A DNA stretch of 64,000 nucleotides from positions 1-64,000 of the forward strand of contig NZ_JBQCKK010000015.1 of NCBI RefSeq assembly GCF_051967035.1. Reading direction: 5' to 3'. The notes below the pieces were generated by a model, which was not told the origin of the DNA, made no database searches, and saw only the letters and a list, made by a program, of their open reading frames with translations. The stretch comes from Brevibacillus sp051967035 (GTDB taxonomy: Bacteria; Bacillota; Bacilli; Brevibacillales; Brevibacillaceae). The translations under genes were made by a program, and so were the position numbers. Shown one piece after another: positions 24,554-32,780 of this stretch; the first letter of the stretch is position 1; the number at the start of each line of letters is the position of its first letter.

Positions 24554-25984
24554 GTGAGTGCACCTTTTTCGTTACATCTCGTTGGCTCGTCCGGACGATT
24601 GCAGCGGTTCATGCATCAACTGCCTACTGCCGTTTTATTGGTGAATCAATCGGGTAGTATCGTGGAAGTAAACGAACAACTGCTTCGTGTTACCGGATAT
24701 TCACGCGATCAGCTCATCAAGCAGCCCGTAGCGACCATCCTCCCCTACCAAGGTTCCATGGAGCAGTTGTATGAGGAGCTTTTGCAAAAAGAAGAGGAAA
24801 CGGGAGCGAATGTGGAAGTAGAATGGCGCGACAAACAGGGGAAAAGCAGGAAGACGCCTGTGATGATACTGGTTCAGCAAGCAGAGAATCCCTTGTATTT
24901 GGTTCACTTTTTCCAATTGGCGAAAGAAACCGATCAGGTCCTGTCTCAGCGGCTCATGACCAAGCTGACCTACGATACCAGCATGGGGTTGTTTATTCTC
25001 GATGAGCATGCGCGTATTATCGAGGCCAGCCAGACAGCCTGCAAGCTTTTGGGAATGGAGCGGCTCCATGTCATCAACAAGCACGTCGATGAAGTATTCA
25101 GCGGGATTCCCGAGCCGCATCGGCTGATTAAAAAGGAGCTTCTGGAAGGCGTGAAGCTGCAAAATGTCGCGACGTCCTGGACGAATGACAATCAGCGCTA
25201 TGAGCTGATCGTCGACGCCCATACGCTACAGGATGAGTCAGGCAAAACCGTCGGAGCCTTTATCCTGTTTAAAGACATTACCAACCTGCGTTCCTTTGAG
25301 CAAAAAATCGAGCGGAACGAGCGATTGGCGATGATCGGGCAGATCGCCGCCGGCACCGCCCATGAGATTCGCAATCCGTTGACCTCCATCAAAGGTTTTT
25401 TGCAGATGTTTCTCAAGTCGTTTACCGACAGCGGCATGGATCGGGAAAAGACGTATACAGAAATCATGCTGACGGAAATCAATCGGATCAATTCGCTAGT
25501 CAGCGAGTTTTTGCTGCTGAGCAAACCGCGCGATATTCAATATGCGATGGTCGACCTCAATACGGTTTTTGACGAAATCATGCCAATCGTCGAGTCGCAG
25601 GCTCTCTTGTACGGAATCGAAGTCCGGTTCACCTCTCGCGGCAAGTTGCCGATGGTAGTGGGCGATACCGAGCTGCTCAAGCAAGTATTCATCAACATAT
25701 GCAAAAACGGAATCGAAGCGATGGGCGAGCAGGGAACCTTGCACATTTCCCATCATCTCGACCAGGACGGAGACAGGATGAGCATCGACATCCACGATAC
25801 AGGGCCAGGGATTCCGCTCTACATTATCGACAAAATTTTCGATCCGTTTTTTACGACAAAAGAAGAAGGGACAGGGCTTGGCTTGTCTGTCTGCCAAAAA
25901 ATCATTCACGACATCGGCGGTCAGATTCGTGTGTCGTCCAAAGGGTATGGGACGACCTTTCATATCATGCTGCCGTATCTGTAA
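24554..25984 (+). CDS. Soluble PAS-domain sensor histidine kinase (sporulation-kinase-like)
   Basis: The 476-residue cytoplasmic protein has two PAS regions (about 15-130 and 135-250), a HisKA domain with the phosphorylated His in AGTAHEIRNPLTSIKGFLQM, and a HATPase domain with the N box (NICKNGIEAM), DTGPGIP and GTGLGLSVC. There is no membrane segment and no response regulator nearby. Orphan kinases of this kind (KinA, KinE) feed the Spo0F-Spo0A phosphorelay, which suits a spore former but is inferred. The start is the GTG at 24554 with GGAGGG seven bases upstream. Confidence 0.92.
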   Translation: MSAPFSLHLVGSSGRLQRFMHQLPTAVLLVNQSGSIVEVNEQLLRVTGYSRDQLIKQPVATILPYQGSMEQLYEELLQKEEETGANVEVEWRDKQGKSRKTPVMILVQQAENPLYLVHFFQLAKETDQVLSQRLMTKLTYDTSMGLFILDEHARIIEASQTACKLLGMERLHVINKHVDEVFSGIPEPHRLIKKELLEGVKLQNVATSWTNDNQRYELIVDAHTLQDESGKTVGAFILFKDITNLRSFEQKIERNERLAMIGQIAAGTAHEIRNPLTSIKGFLQMFLKSFTDSGMDREKTYTEIMLTEINRINSLVSEFLLLSKPRDIQYAMVDLNTVFDEIMPIVESQALLYGIEVRFTSRGKLPMVVGDTELLKQVFINICKNGIEAMGEQGTLHISHHLDQDGDRMSIDIHDTGPGIPLYIIDKIFDPFFTTKEEGTGLGLSVCQKIIHDIGGQIRVSSKGYGTTFHIMLPYL

Positions 25985-25999
25985 AGGTCCTGTTCCCGC

Positions 26000-26035
26000 A
26001 AAAGCGTCCCGTACACTGGTGAACGGGGCGTTTTC
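26000..26035 (+). terminator. Terminator before dnaX
   Basis: AAAAGCGTCCCGT and ACGGGGCGTTTT pair around a short loop and are followed by CTTT. The -35 of the next promoter begins immediately after. Confidence 0.82.
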
Positions 26036-26036
26036 T

Positions 26037-26065
26037 TTGTGCGAACGATACCAATCGTGTATAAT
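26037..26065 (+). promoter_or_regulatory. dnaX promoter
   Basis: TTGTGC and a perfect TATAAT are separated by exactly 17 bases. Confidence 0.7.
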
Positions 26066-26113
26066 AAATAAGATATGGATGAGGACTGTGCAGATGGGGA
26101 GTGTCACACGAAC

Positions 26114-27817
26114 ATGGCTTATACCGCGCTATACCGCGTATACCGGCCGCAGACGTTTCAGGATGTAGTCGGACAAGAACATGTGACGATAACCTTGCGT
26201 AATGCGTTACGCGAAAATAGGCTTTCTCATGCCTATTTGTTCAACGGTCCCCGAGGTACGGGCAAGACAAGTGCGGCCAAAATTATGGCGAAGGCAGTGA
26301 ACTGCGAGCAGCCGATGGATGGCGAGCCTTGTAATCAATGCGAGACATGCAAAGCGATCACCACTGGTTCTGTAACGGATGTGCTGGAGATCGACGCCGC
26401 CTCCAACCGCGGGGTCGAGGAAATCCGGGATATTCGCGATAAGGTGAAGTTTGCTCCGAGCGACGTCAGGTACAAGGTGTACATCATTGACGAGGTGCAT
26501 ATGCTGACGACAGAGGCATTCAACGCCCTGTTGAAAACGCTGGAGGAGCCGCCTTCCCACGTCCTCTTTATTTTGGCGACGACAGAGCCGCACAAGCTGC
26601 CGGCGACGATTATCTCCCGCTGCCAGCGCTTCGATTTTCACCGGATTCCGTTAAAAGTGATGGTCAATCTCCTGCAGCGGATTTGCGAGTCGCAAGGAGT
26701 CAAGGTCGAAGAGCAGGCCTTGCAGCTGGTGGCCAAGATGGCAGAGGGCGGGGCACGTGACGCGCTGAGCTTGCTGGACCAGGCAATCAGCTACAGCAAG
26801 GACGAGGTTCGCGCCAGCGATATCATGCAGATTACGGGTACGGTGGCCCAATCGTATTTTTCCGTCCTCGCGCGATCGATTGCCCAAAACGATGTTGCAC
26901 AGGTGATGGAGCAATTTGATCGGGTCATGGTGCAAGGAAAAGACCCGGAGCAGTTTCTGCACGATTTTCTCTACTATTATCGCGACATGCTGTTGCTCAA
27001 GACAGCTCCCCAACTGGAGGAGATTATCGAGCGAACCATGATCGACGACCAGTTTCAGGAGGTTGCCAAGCTGTATTCCTTGCCAGCGCTGTATGCGGCG
27101 ATCGAGACGTGCAACCAGGCGCTGTCCCAGTTAAAATGGTCGACGTATGCGCGGGTTCTCGTGGAGCTGACATTGGTGAAGCTGTGCCAGCCAAACGCCC
27201 AGGTAGCGGCGGCAAGCGGAACGGCGCCAGCGGTCAGCAGCGAGGAGCTGACAGCCATGGCAACGCGGCTCAGCGCCTTGGAGCAGCGGCTGAATCAGGT
27301 GCTGCAAGGTCAAGTCAGCCTGCCTGTTCAGCAAAGGGCCGAAGAGCCGCGCAAAAGCGAGCCGAGACGCGTGTTGGCCGCGGCAGCAGGCAGTTCGCGA
27401 ACGCCGCTCAATCGCGTCAGGGAAGTGGCCAAGGCGCTGGATGAGAATTTGACCAGACAGGTTCGGGGGCAGTGGAGCCAGATTTTAACCGAGCTGAAAA
27501 AGATCAAAATCCAGTATCAGGCGTGGCTGGTCAACGGTCAGCCTGTGGCTGCCGGGAACGATGCGGTTATCGTCACTTTTTCCAGCGCGATCCATTGTGA
27601 GAAAACGATGGAGCCTGAGTTGAAGGGCGTCGTGGAGCGGGTCATGTCTACGGTACTGGGCAGGCCGTTGCAGCTGTTATCGGTCATGGAGGAAGAGTGG
27701 CAAGGCATTGATCAGCAGGCGGGACAAAAGGAAGACCCGGTCACAGAGCAGGAAGATCCGTTCCTGGCAGAGGCGATCAGGCTTGTAGGGGAAGAACTCA
27801 TAGAAGTAAAAGACTAG
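26114..27817 (+). CDS. dnaX: DNA polymerase III subunit gamma/tau
   Basis: DnaX is the clamp-loader motor and links leading and lagging polymerases. Walker A is GPRGTGKTSAAK. The zinc module has Cys residues in the CEQPMDGEPCNQCETC block. The DEVHML Walker B and the SRC sensor (ISRCQRF) are present. The C-terminal ~200 residues form the tau-specific part. I use the ATG at 26114 (MAYTALYRVYRP is the usual N-terminus). It heads a dnaX-ebfC-recR operon as in B. subtilis. Confidence 0.96.
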   Translation: MAYTALYRVYRPQTFQDVVGQEHVTITLRNALRENRLSHAYLFNGPRGTGKTSAAKIMAKAVNCEQPMDGEPCNQCETCKAITTGSVTDVLEIDAASNRGVEEIRDIRDKVKFAPSDVRYKVYIIDEVHMLTTEAFNALLKTLEEPPSHVLFILATTEPHKLPATIISRCQRFDFHRIPLKVMVNLLQRICESQGVKVEEQALQLVAKMAEGGARDALSLLDQAISYSKDEVRASDIMQITGTVAQSYFSVLARSIAQNDVAQVMEQFDRVMVQGKDPEQFLHDFLYYYRDMLLLKTAPQLEEIIERTMIDDQFQEVAKLYSLPALYAAIETCNQALSQLKWSTYARVLVELTLVKLCQPNAQVAAASGTAPAVSSEELTAMATRLSALEQRLNQVLQGQVSLPVQQRAEEPRKSEPRRVLAAAAGSSRTPLNRVREVAKALDENLTRQVRGQWSQILTELKKIKIQYQAWLVNGQPVAAGNDAVIVTFSSAIHCEKTMEPELKGVVERVMSTVLGRPLQLLSVMEEEWQGIDQQAGQKEDPVTEQEDPFLAEAIRLVGEELIEVKD

Positions 27818-27851
27818 CCAGTCAAAACGTATGTATAGGGAGGATACCTGA

Positions 27852-28172
27852 ATGAAAAACATGCAGCAAATGCAACAAATGATGAAGCAAGTGAAGAAAA
27901 TGCAGGAAGAAATGCAAAAAACGCAAGAAGCGCTGAAGGACAAAATCGTGGAAGGTTCTGCAGGCGGCGGCGCGGTCATCGTCAAGGCCGATGGACACAA
28001 GCAAGTCAAAGACATCGTCATCAAGCCGGAAGTCGTTGACCCGGAAGATGTGGAAATGCTGCAAGATCTGGTGCTGACAGCCGTGAATGACGCCCTGCGC
28101 AAAGCCGATGAAATGATGGCCAAAGAAATGGGCAAATTCACCGGAGGCATGAACATCCCGGGCCTGTTCTAA
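27852..28172 (+). CDS. yaaK: YbaB/EbfC-family nucleoid-associated protein
   Basis: The 106-residue protein has a Met-, Gln- and Lys-rich N-terminal helix that dimerises (MKNMQQMQQMMKQVKKMQEE). A small beta sheet with the family motif EGSAGGGAVIVKADG follows. It binds DNA as a dimer and is nearly always found between dnaX and recR. GGGAGG precedes the ATG. Confidence 0.95.
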   Translation: MKNMQQMQQMMKQVKKMQEEMQKTQEALKDKIVEGSAGGGAVIVKADGHKQVKDIVIKPEVVDPEDVEMLQDLVLTAVNDALRKADEMMAKEMGKFTGGMNIPGLF

Positions 28173-28199
28173 ATTCGGGCAGGAAAAGAGGTATTCGCG

Positions 28200-28796
28200 A
28201 TGTTCTATCCAGAACCGGTCTCCAAGCTGATCGAAGGCTTTATGAAACTGCCCGGCATTGGTCCCAAGACCGCTGGGCGGCTTGCTTTTTTTGTACTGAA
28301 CATGAAAGAAGACGACGTGCTCGATCTGGCAAAGGCGTTGGTCAACGCCAAGCGTCAGCTTCACTATTGCTCGGTCTGCAACAACATTACCGACATTGAC
28401 CCGTGCCACATTTGCCGGGACAAGCGCCGCGACGGCTCGATCATTTGCGTGGTCCAGGAACCGCGCGATGTCGTGGCGATGGAAAAGACGAAAGAGTTCG
28501 AAGGCTATTATCACGTGCTGCACGGCGCAATCTCCCCGATGGACGGCATCGGCCCGGAGGATATCCGCATTCCTGATCTGCTGAAGCGCCTGGGCGATGA
28601 ACAGGTGAAGGAAGTGATCCTCGCCACCAATCCGAACATCGAAGGGGAGGCCACGGCGATGTACATCTCGCGGCTCATCAAGCCGTTCGGAATTCGCGTA
28701 ACGCGAATCGCCCACGGCTTGCCGGTAGGCGGAGACCTGGAATACGCGGACGAGGTTACCTTGAGCAAAGCGTTGGAAGGCAGGCGCGATCTATAA
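28200..28796 (+). CDS. recR: Recombination mediator RecR
   Basis: RecR works with RecF and RecO to load RecA on gapped DNA. The 198-residue protein has the N-terminal helix-hairpin-helix (LPGIGPKTAGRLAF), a four-Cys zinc finger (CSVCNNITDIDPCHIC), a Toprim domain (VVQEPRDVVAMEK) and the C-terminal GLPVGGDLEYADE block. It is the last gene of the dnaX operon and a terminator follows. Confidence 0.96.
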   Translation: MFYPEPVSKLIEGFMKLPGIGPKTAGRLAFFVLNMKEDDVLDLAKALVNAKRQLHYCSVCNNITDIDPCHICRDKRRDGSIICVVQEPRDVVAMEKTKEFEGYYHVLHGAISPMDGIGPEDIRIPDLLKRLGDEQVKEVILATNPNIEGEATAMYISRLIKPFGIRVTRIAHGLPVGGDLEYADEVTLSKALEGRRDL

Positions 28797-28802
28797 GGAA
28801 AA

Positions 28803-28832
28803 AGAAGACGGGGGAACTGCCTGTCTTTTTTT
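28803..28832 (+). terminator. recR terminator
   Basis: AAGACGGG and CCTGTCTT pair with one G-T wobble and are followed by six more T. Confidence 0.8.
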
Positions 28833-29030
28833 CGTTTGGGCGAGAAAGGGCACCTTGCCGGGTATTCGCATGGCGCTGACGATTCAGGCGCCGCAGCAGA
28901 TTCGTTTTGATACGGGCAAAAGCATGGGTGCGTATCTGGGAGTCTGCTGCCTGTACATTCAAGAAATCGCAGGAAGAAGGCGGACTTTTTTGCGTGGACG
29001 AGACATAGAGTGAAGTAGGAGCGTGAGGAA

Positions 29031-30005
29031 ATGCTGACAGGACCAGGACCGTCGCTTGCGAGTTGGGCTGGGCGACAAAAGTCTACGCCGTGGGCGATCA
29101 TGCTGTTTATCGGGTATTGGCTGATGTTTGCGGCCGAGTTTTCCATGATTCGCTTTTCTCGCGGAGAGGACGGCAGGTGGATTGCTTCCACGACAGACCA
29201 GCCGGAGACATGGGTAGGGCTGCTTGTTTTTGGGGTCGCCGTGCTTAGCCTCATCGCAGCCGTCGGCTTTCTTTACGGCCTCGCGCGCGAAAGCAGGCAG
29301 ACGCTGTGGCTGTGGGGAAATAACGGGCTGACAGGCAACGATGTGGTGCACATTGTAGCGTGGATGCACGTGTTTCAGACGGTTGTGCTGATCGTGTACG
29401 GCTTCCTGCTGGAAGACTCGCTATTTGCTGTCGGAACGGTTGCGGGCACATTGGAGTCGGCTGTCTTTCAATTGTTTCTGCTCATCCTGATCCCGCTGTG
29501 GTTTCGCGGGCGACTCGGGGAAATCGGGGTGTGCCGTCCCGTTCGGATCAAGCAAATGCTCGTCTTGCTGCTGGCGCTGTTCCTGATGATTGTGCTGTTG
29601 CTGGACGTGCTGGTGACCAATCCGCTGGCTGACTGGCTCGGACTCTCGCTGTCTTCGGAGAGAGAGCAGCAGATTGAAAAGGAGATTGTTTCGGCCAAGG
29701 ATACCGATATGCTGGCGGCGCTGGCTTCGCTTGTGGTCATCGGAATCATGGTGCCGATCGCAGAGGAAATGTTGTTTCGCGGTGTCATCCAGACTTATCT
29801 GGTTCGGCGCGTGGGAGCAGTCGCAGGCATTGTCCTCAGCAGCTTCTGGTTTGCTCTTTTGCATATGGACGTGGCGTTGTTTGCGCCGCTGTTTGTGATC
29901 GGGCTCTTGCTGGGCTTTGTCCGGCACCGCTACCAGTCGATCTGGGGAGCGATCTTGCTGCATGCGGTGAACAATATGACGGGAGTTTTGTATTATTTCC
30001 ACTAA
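29031..30005 (+). CDS. CPBP-family intramembrane glutamic endopeptidase
   Basis: The 324-residue protein has several membrane helices. The CPBP (CaaX protease and bacteriocin-processing) motifs are present: AEEMLFRG near residue 247, the Phe/His block FWFALLHMD, and HAVNNMTG near the C-terminus. Members act as prenyl-protein-type proteases or in bacteriocin self-immunity. The substrate here is unknown. It separates recR from yaaL-bofA, which are adjacent in B. subtilis. GGAGCGTGAGGA precedes the ATG. Confidence 0.86.
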   Translation: MLTGPGPSLASWAGRQKSTPWAIMLFIGYWLMFAAEFSMIRFSRGEDGRWIASTTDQPETWVGLLVFGVAVLSLIAAVGFLYGLARESRQTLWLWGNNGLTGNDVVHIVAWMHVFQTVVLIVYGFLLEDSLFAVGTVAGTLESAVFQLFLLILIPLWFRGRLGEIGVCRPVRIKQMLVLLLALFLMIVLLLDVLVTNPLADWLGLSLSSEREQQIEKEIVSAKDTDMLAALASLVVIGIMVPIAEEMLFRGVIQTYLVRRVGAVAGIVLSSFWFALLHMDVALFAPLFVIGLLLGFVRHRYQSIWGAILLHAVNNMTGVLYYFH

Positions 30006-30019
30006 AGGAGGGTCTACAG

Positions 30020-30250
30020 GTGAGCAGGTGGGGGAAAAAGGAGCGGGTTGTCATCGACTGGGATGCCGAAAGTCTGGATGTAGCCGTGAATCAGGCCCGT
30101 GAGGATTGGCAGCATGCCCGCCATCTCGTCGAAGTCAGCGAACCGGATGGCGGTTTGGAGGATGCTATTTACTATTTGCACGTTACGGAAAAGCGGTATA
30201 TGTATTTGCTGGCGCAGGCAAAACGAGAGCGGCATCGCAAGCACGCGTAG
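30020..30250 (+). CDS. yaaL: YaaL-like protein (DUF2508)
   Basis: The 76-residue soluble protein is highly charged and helical (SLDVAVNQAREDWQHARHLV, YLHVTEKRYMYLLAQAKRER). Size and pattern match DUF2508 (B. subtilis YaaL, 74 residues), which lies before bofA in both genomes. The function is unknown. The start is GTG with AAAGGAGGG seven bases upstream. Confidence 0.88.
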   Translation: MSRWGKKERVVIDWDAESLDVAVNQAREDWQHARHLVEVSEPDGGLEDAIYYLHVTEKRYMYLLAQAKRERHRKHA

Positions 30251-30261
30251 GAGGGGCGTTC

Positions 30262-30531
30262 ATGGCTACAGGCTGGATCATCGCGCTATTTATTGTCGGG
30301 ATTTTGCTTATGATAGCGGCAAGCAAGTCTGGCACCAATCCGATCAGATGGATCGGATTTGGAGTCATGCAAGTCGTCATTGGCGCCATTCTGCTGTTTT
30401 TTACCAATCTGGTTGGCGAGCTGGCCAGCTTCCACATTCCGATCAACCCGGTCACCGCTTTGGTCGCCGGATTTCTCCGCCTGCCAGGACTTGCTGCCTT
30501 GATCGCCATTAAGCTGTGGATCATGTCTTGA
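30262..30531 (+). CDS. bofA: Pro-sigma-K processing inhibitor BofA
   Basis: BofA holds the protease SpoIVFB inactive in the outer forespore membrane until the checkpoint signal arrives, so that pro-sigma-K is cut on time. The 89-residue protein has an N-terminal membrane helix and a second hydrophobic segment. The family C-terminus is NPVTALVAGFLRLPGLAAL. GGAGGGG precedes the ATG at 30262, which is 11 bases after yaaL. It was chosen over an upstream in-frame opening that overlaps yaaL. Confidence 0.93.
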   Translation: MATGWIIALFIVGILLMIAASKSGTNPIRWIGFGVMQVVIGAILLFFTNLVGELASFHIPINPVTALVAGFLRLPGLAALIAIKLWIMS

Positions 30532-30538
30532 CGATTGG

Positions 30539-31066
30539 TTACCCATCTGTTTGTAAAAAGGCAACGCCGCGGTACTCGTATTTGACCCGGCTTCCGCTGG
30601 GCTGGCGATACGAAGCGGCCAGAGCCAGCATACGCGGCAGCGCTACGATGACGACACCGCCCAGCAAAGTCAGTCCATAGCCGGCCGAAAGCCATACGTA
30701 CGCCCCGGCCGCAATGAGGGCGCTGCCGAACAGCACCGTGTATTCGCTGGCCCGATAAACGGACAGCGGGACGGGAAGCGAATACCCTGCCCCCCACCAG
30801 GGAGAGACGAGCATGTCGGCGGTTGTTCGTGGCTTGTGCGCGCGCAGTCGGGCGAAAAGCCGAAAAATGAGCAGGTGGCAGATCGGAATAACGGGCAGGA
30901 TCGCCAGCGTGACGACGAGCGAGGCGACGGGAACCTGCAACAGCGTGGAGCTGCCGATCAGGGACAGGCCGATCAACAAGAGCTGAAACAAGTACCCGGT
31001 CAGCCCCCAGCGAAAACGGTAGAGCAGCTTGTAGCTGTAAAATGTGTGCGGGGCATGTCCTTTCAT
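30539..31066 (-). CDS. Hypothetical integral membrane protein
   Basis: I do not recognise the family. The 175-residue protein has four hydrophobic segments in two pairs (YLFQLLLIGLSLIG, VASLVVTLAILPVIPICHLL, then EYTVLFGSALIAAGAYVWL, YGLTLLGGVVIVALPRML). A cytoplasmic loop with basic residues lies between the pairs, and the C-terminal tail is charged. AAAGGAAGTG precedes the ATG. It is transcribed towards bofA, leaving only seven bases between the two stop codons. Confidence 0.78.
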   Translation of the reverse strand: MKGHAPHTFYSYKLLYRFRWGLTGYLFQLLLIGLSLIGSSTLLQVPVASLVVTLAILPVIPICHLLIFRLFARLRAHKPRTTADMLVSPWWGAGYSLPVPLSVYRASEYTVLFGSALIAAGAYVWLSAGYGLTLLGGVVIVALPRMLALAASYRQPSGSRVKYEYRGVAFLQTDG

Positions 31067-31394
31067 GAAAACGTCACTTCCTTTGCGGACTGGTTGTCGA
31101 AACGAGTATGGATGTCGCGATCGCGATCACGCTGGTTTTCTGTTCTGTTCATCATTATCGCACAGTCGCAAATCTTGAGAAAGCCAATCCCTTATACGGA
31201 CAAGCCGTTGGTCCATTGCCGGACTGGCGGCTTTTTTGGTCGACGCCTGTACAGAAAGCTTTGGGCGAACGGAGCCGATTCTGTGATGGGCAAGCGGTTT
31301 ATGGGAACGATAAAAAAGGAATGAAATGGGATCGGCCGTGATGGGGCACGAAAGAGGCGGCAAAGCATGTCGCCAAGGCAGAGGAGGAGGACAA
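31067..31394. other. Divergent intergenic region
   Basis: No gene with a ribosome site is seen on either strand. The plus strand could be read as a frame starting at 31326 that joins the next gene, but the GGAGGAGG at 31382-31389 favours a later start. I see no clear promoter for the UDP-glucose-dehydrogenase-like gene. Confidence 0.4.
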
Positions 31395-32411
31395 TTGCGC
31401 CAGCAGCGTTTGACGTTATGGGCTGCTTCTGAGCAAATCGTATACCGATGGGGCGATTCGCTCAAAGAATGCGGAATCGATTTGGTCGTCGCGAACACGG
31501 GGATATCCACGACAGGGGCGGACGGACTTCTGCTGACGAGAAATGGCGATGACGGTCACCTGCGGGAAATCTACAGAAGCGGCTTGCGTCAGGAAGACAG
31601 CGCCGTTTTGCTGCTTGTCTTTGGGGAGGACGTGCCCTATGCTTGGGCAGATGAGCTGGCGACAGCGTGTGAGAGTAGCCAGCTGCCGTGCGAAGTGGTG
31701 CGGATGAGCCTGTGGTCGGGAAAAGAACGGGTGCTGCTTGGAGGCGATCCGGCCGGCCAGCGGCTGCGTTTTCTTCGCCGACTCCTCGCTGAACACGGTA
31801 AAATCTCCATGGTGTGCAGCCGACGGGAAATCGATGAAGCGATTCGCCAACTCCCCCGTTACCTGGCATGGAAGGAGCAGTTTTATTGGGAGATGGGCGA
31901 GGTGTGTGACGCCCAAGGCGTATCGCTCATGCAGGTGTCCCGGGCGTTGGGGCTGGATACGCGCATCGGCCAGGGCTGGCTCGTTTCCGGGTGTCAGGAT
32001 CATTCGCTTGTCCGTGCGTGGCTCCTGCGGGAGTGCCAGCACGTCCTGCAAAAAGCGAACATAGAACGAATCGCGCTGATCGGCCCGGAAGACTTGTGGG
32101 ACAAAATGCCCCAAGGCTGGCTGGCTGGTAGGGAGATTGCTGTCTACACGGGGAAGGACAAGCCCAACCCGAACGAGGCTCGCCCGGATTGGATCCGTTG
32201 CGATTCCTGGAAGGTTGCTGTGCAGGATGCCGATTTGCTGGTGGTCGGTGCCGAGCTGGGGGTGGTTGCCGAGCTTTCCTTGCAAGAGCTGGCACGTACG
32301 ATGCGGCAATCCCTGATTATTGATGCCGCCTCCTGTTTTCCCGCCCAAGAAGCCCGGCTCTTCTGCCAAGGGTACCGAGCTGTCGGCGAAAAGACGAACG
32401 TTTGGGAATGA
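31395..32411 (+). CDS. Divergent UDP-glucose 6-dehydrogenase-like protein
   Basis: The middle and end of this 338-residue protein follow the UDP-glucose/GDP-mannose dehydrogenase family. The helical linker (RYLAWKEQFYWEMGEVCDAQ, then SRALGLDTRIGQGWL) aligns with the usual SNAFLATKISFINE...GLDKRIG region. The C-terminal domain ends SLIIDAASCFPAQ...YRAVGE. However, the N-terminal Rossmann GxGxxG is absent and the catalytic GGSCFPKD loop is reduced to SGCQDHS. It may therefore not be a working dehydrogenase. The start is a TTG with GGAGGAGG five bases upstream. Confidence 0.65.
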   Translation: MRQQRLTLWAASEQIVYRWGDSLKECGIDLVVANTGISTTGADGLLLTRNGDDGHLREIYRSGLRQEDSAVLLLVFGEDVPYAWADELATACESSQLPCEVVRMSLWSGKERVLLGGDPAGQRLRFLRRLLAEHGKISMVCSRREIDEAIRQLPRYLAWKEQFYWEMGEVCDAQGVSLMQVSRALGLDTRIGQGWLVSGCQDHSLVRAWLLRECQHVLQKANIERIALIGPEDLWDKMPQGWLAGREIAVYTGKDKPNPNEARPDWIRCDSWKVAVQDADLLVVGAELGVVAELSLQELARTMRQSLIIDAASCFPAQEARLFCQGYRAVGEKTNVWE

Positions 32412-32435
32412 CGTGGCTTATAATGGGGTATAATG
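32406..32435 (+). promoter_or_regulatory. Forespore (sigma-F/sigma-G) promoter of csfB
   Basis: GAATG (32406-32410) and GGGTATAATG (32426-32435) are separated by 15 bases and match GHATR-N15-GGnnAnAhTR. csfB is sigma-F-dependent in B. subtilis. Two TATAAT hexamers also lie here, so a vegetative promoter cannot be excluded. Confidence 0.6.
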
Positions 32436-32471
32436 GTTGGTAGATTGAGGAAAAGGGCAGGCGTTTTCACT

Positions 32472-32654
32472 ATGGAAAAAGTTGCTCAGCGATGTATCGT
32501 CTGTGAACAGGAGCAGAATGACGGAATCGCCATTTGCGAGCAGTTTATTTGTCAGAAATGCGAACAGGAAATGGTCAATACCGACGTCCAGGACGAGAAG
32601 TATCCGTTTTTTATCCACCAGATGAGACGTATTTGGCTGCGAAAAGATGCGTGA
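32472..32654 (+). CDS. csfB: Anti-sigma factor CsfB (Gin)
   Basis: CsfB/Gin binds sigma-G (and sigma-E) to keep them from acting early in the wrong compartment. The 60-residue protein has the zinc ligands as two CxxC pairs (CIVCEQEQNDGIAICEQFICQKCE region: Cys8, Cys11, Cys27, Cys30) and the family ending YPFFIHQMRRIW. The ribosome site is weak. An upstream in-frame ATG at 32433 lacks one altogether. The forespore-type promoter supports the assignment. Confidence 0.88.
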   Translation: MEKVAQRCIVCEQEQNDGIAICEQFICQKCEQEMVNTDVQDEKYPFFIHQMRRIWLRKDA

Positions 32655-32662
32655 CGGAAAAA

Positions 32663-32690
32663 GGCATCGGCATTCCCGGTGTCTTTTTTC
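32663..32690 (+). terminator. csfB terminator
   Basis: GGCATCGG and CCGGTGTC pair with two G-T wobbles and are followed by TTTTTT. Confidence 0.75.
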
Positions 32691-32780
32691 ATGGCCAAAA
32701 AGCTTGGCGAAATTCCGTTATTCCCTTGTCAAATCGTGCTAAAATAATGAGGAATTCATGACAAAGGACGTGAGTCGCGC

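Noticed and set aside
28893..29030. 47-codon frame after recR beginning at an ATG near 28870
   Set aside because: There is no ribosome site and no recognisable motif.
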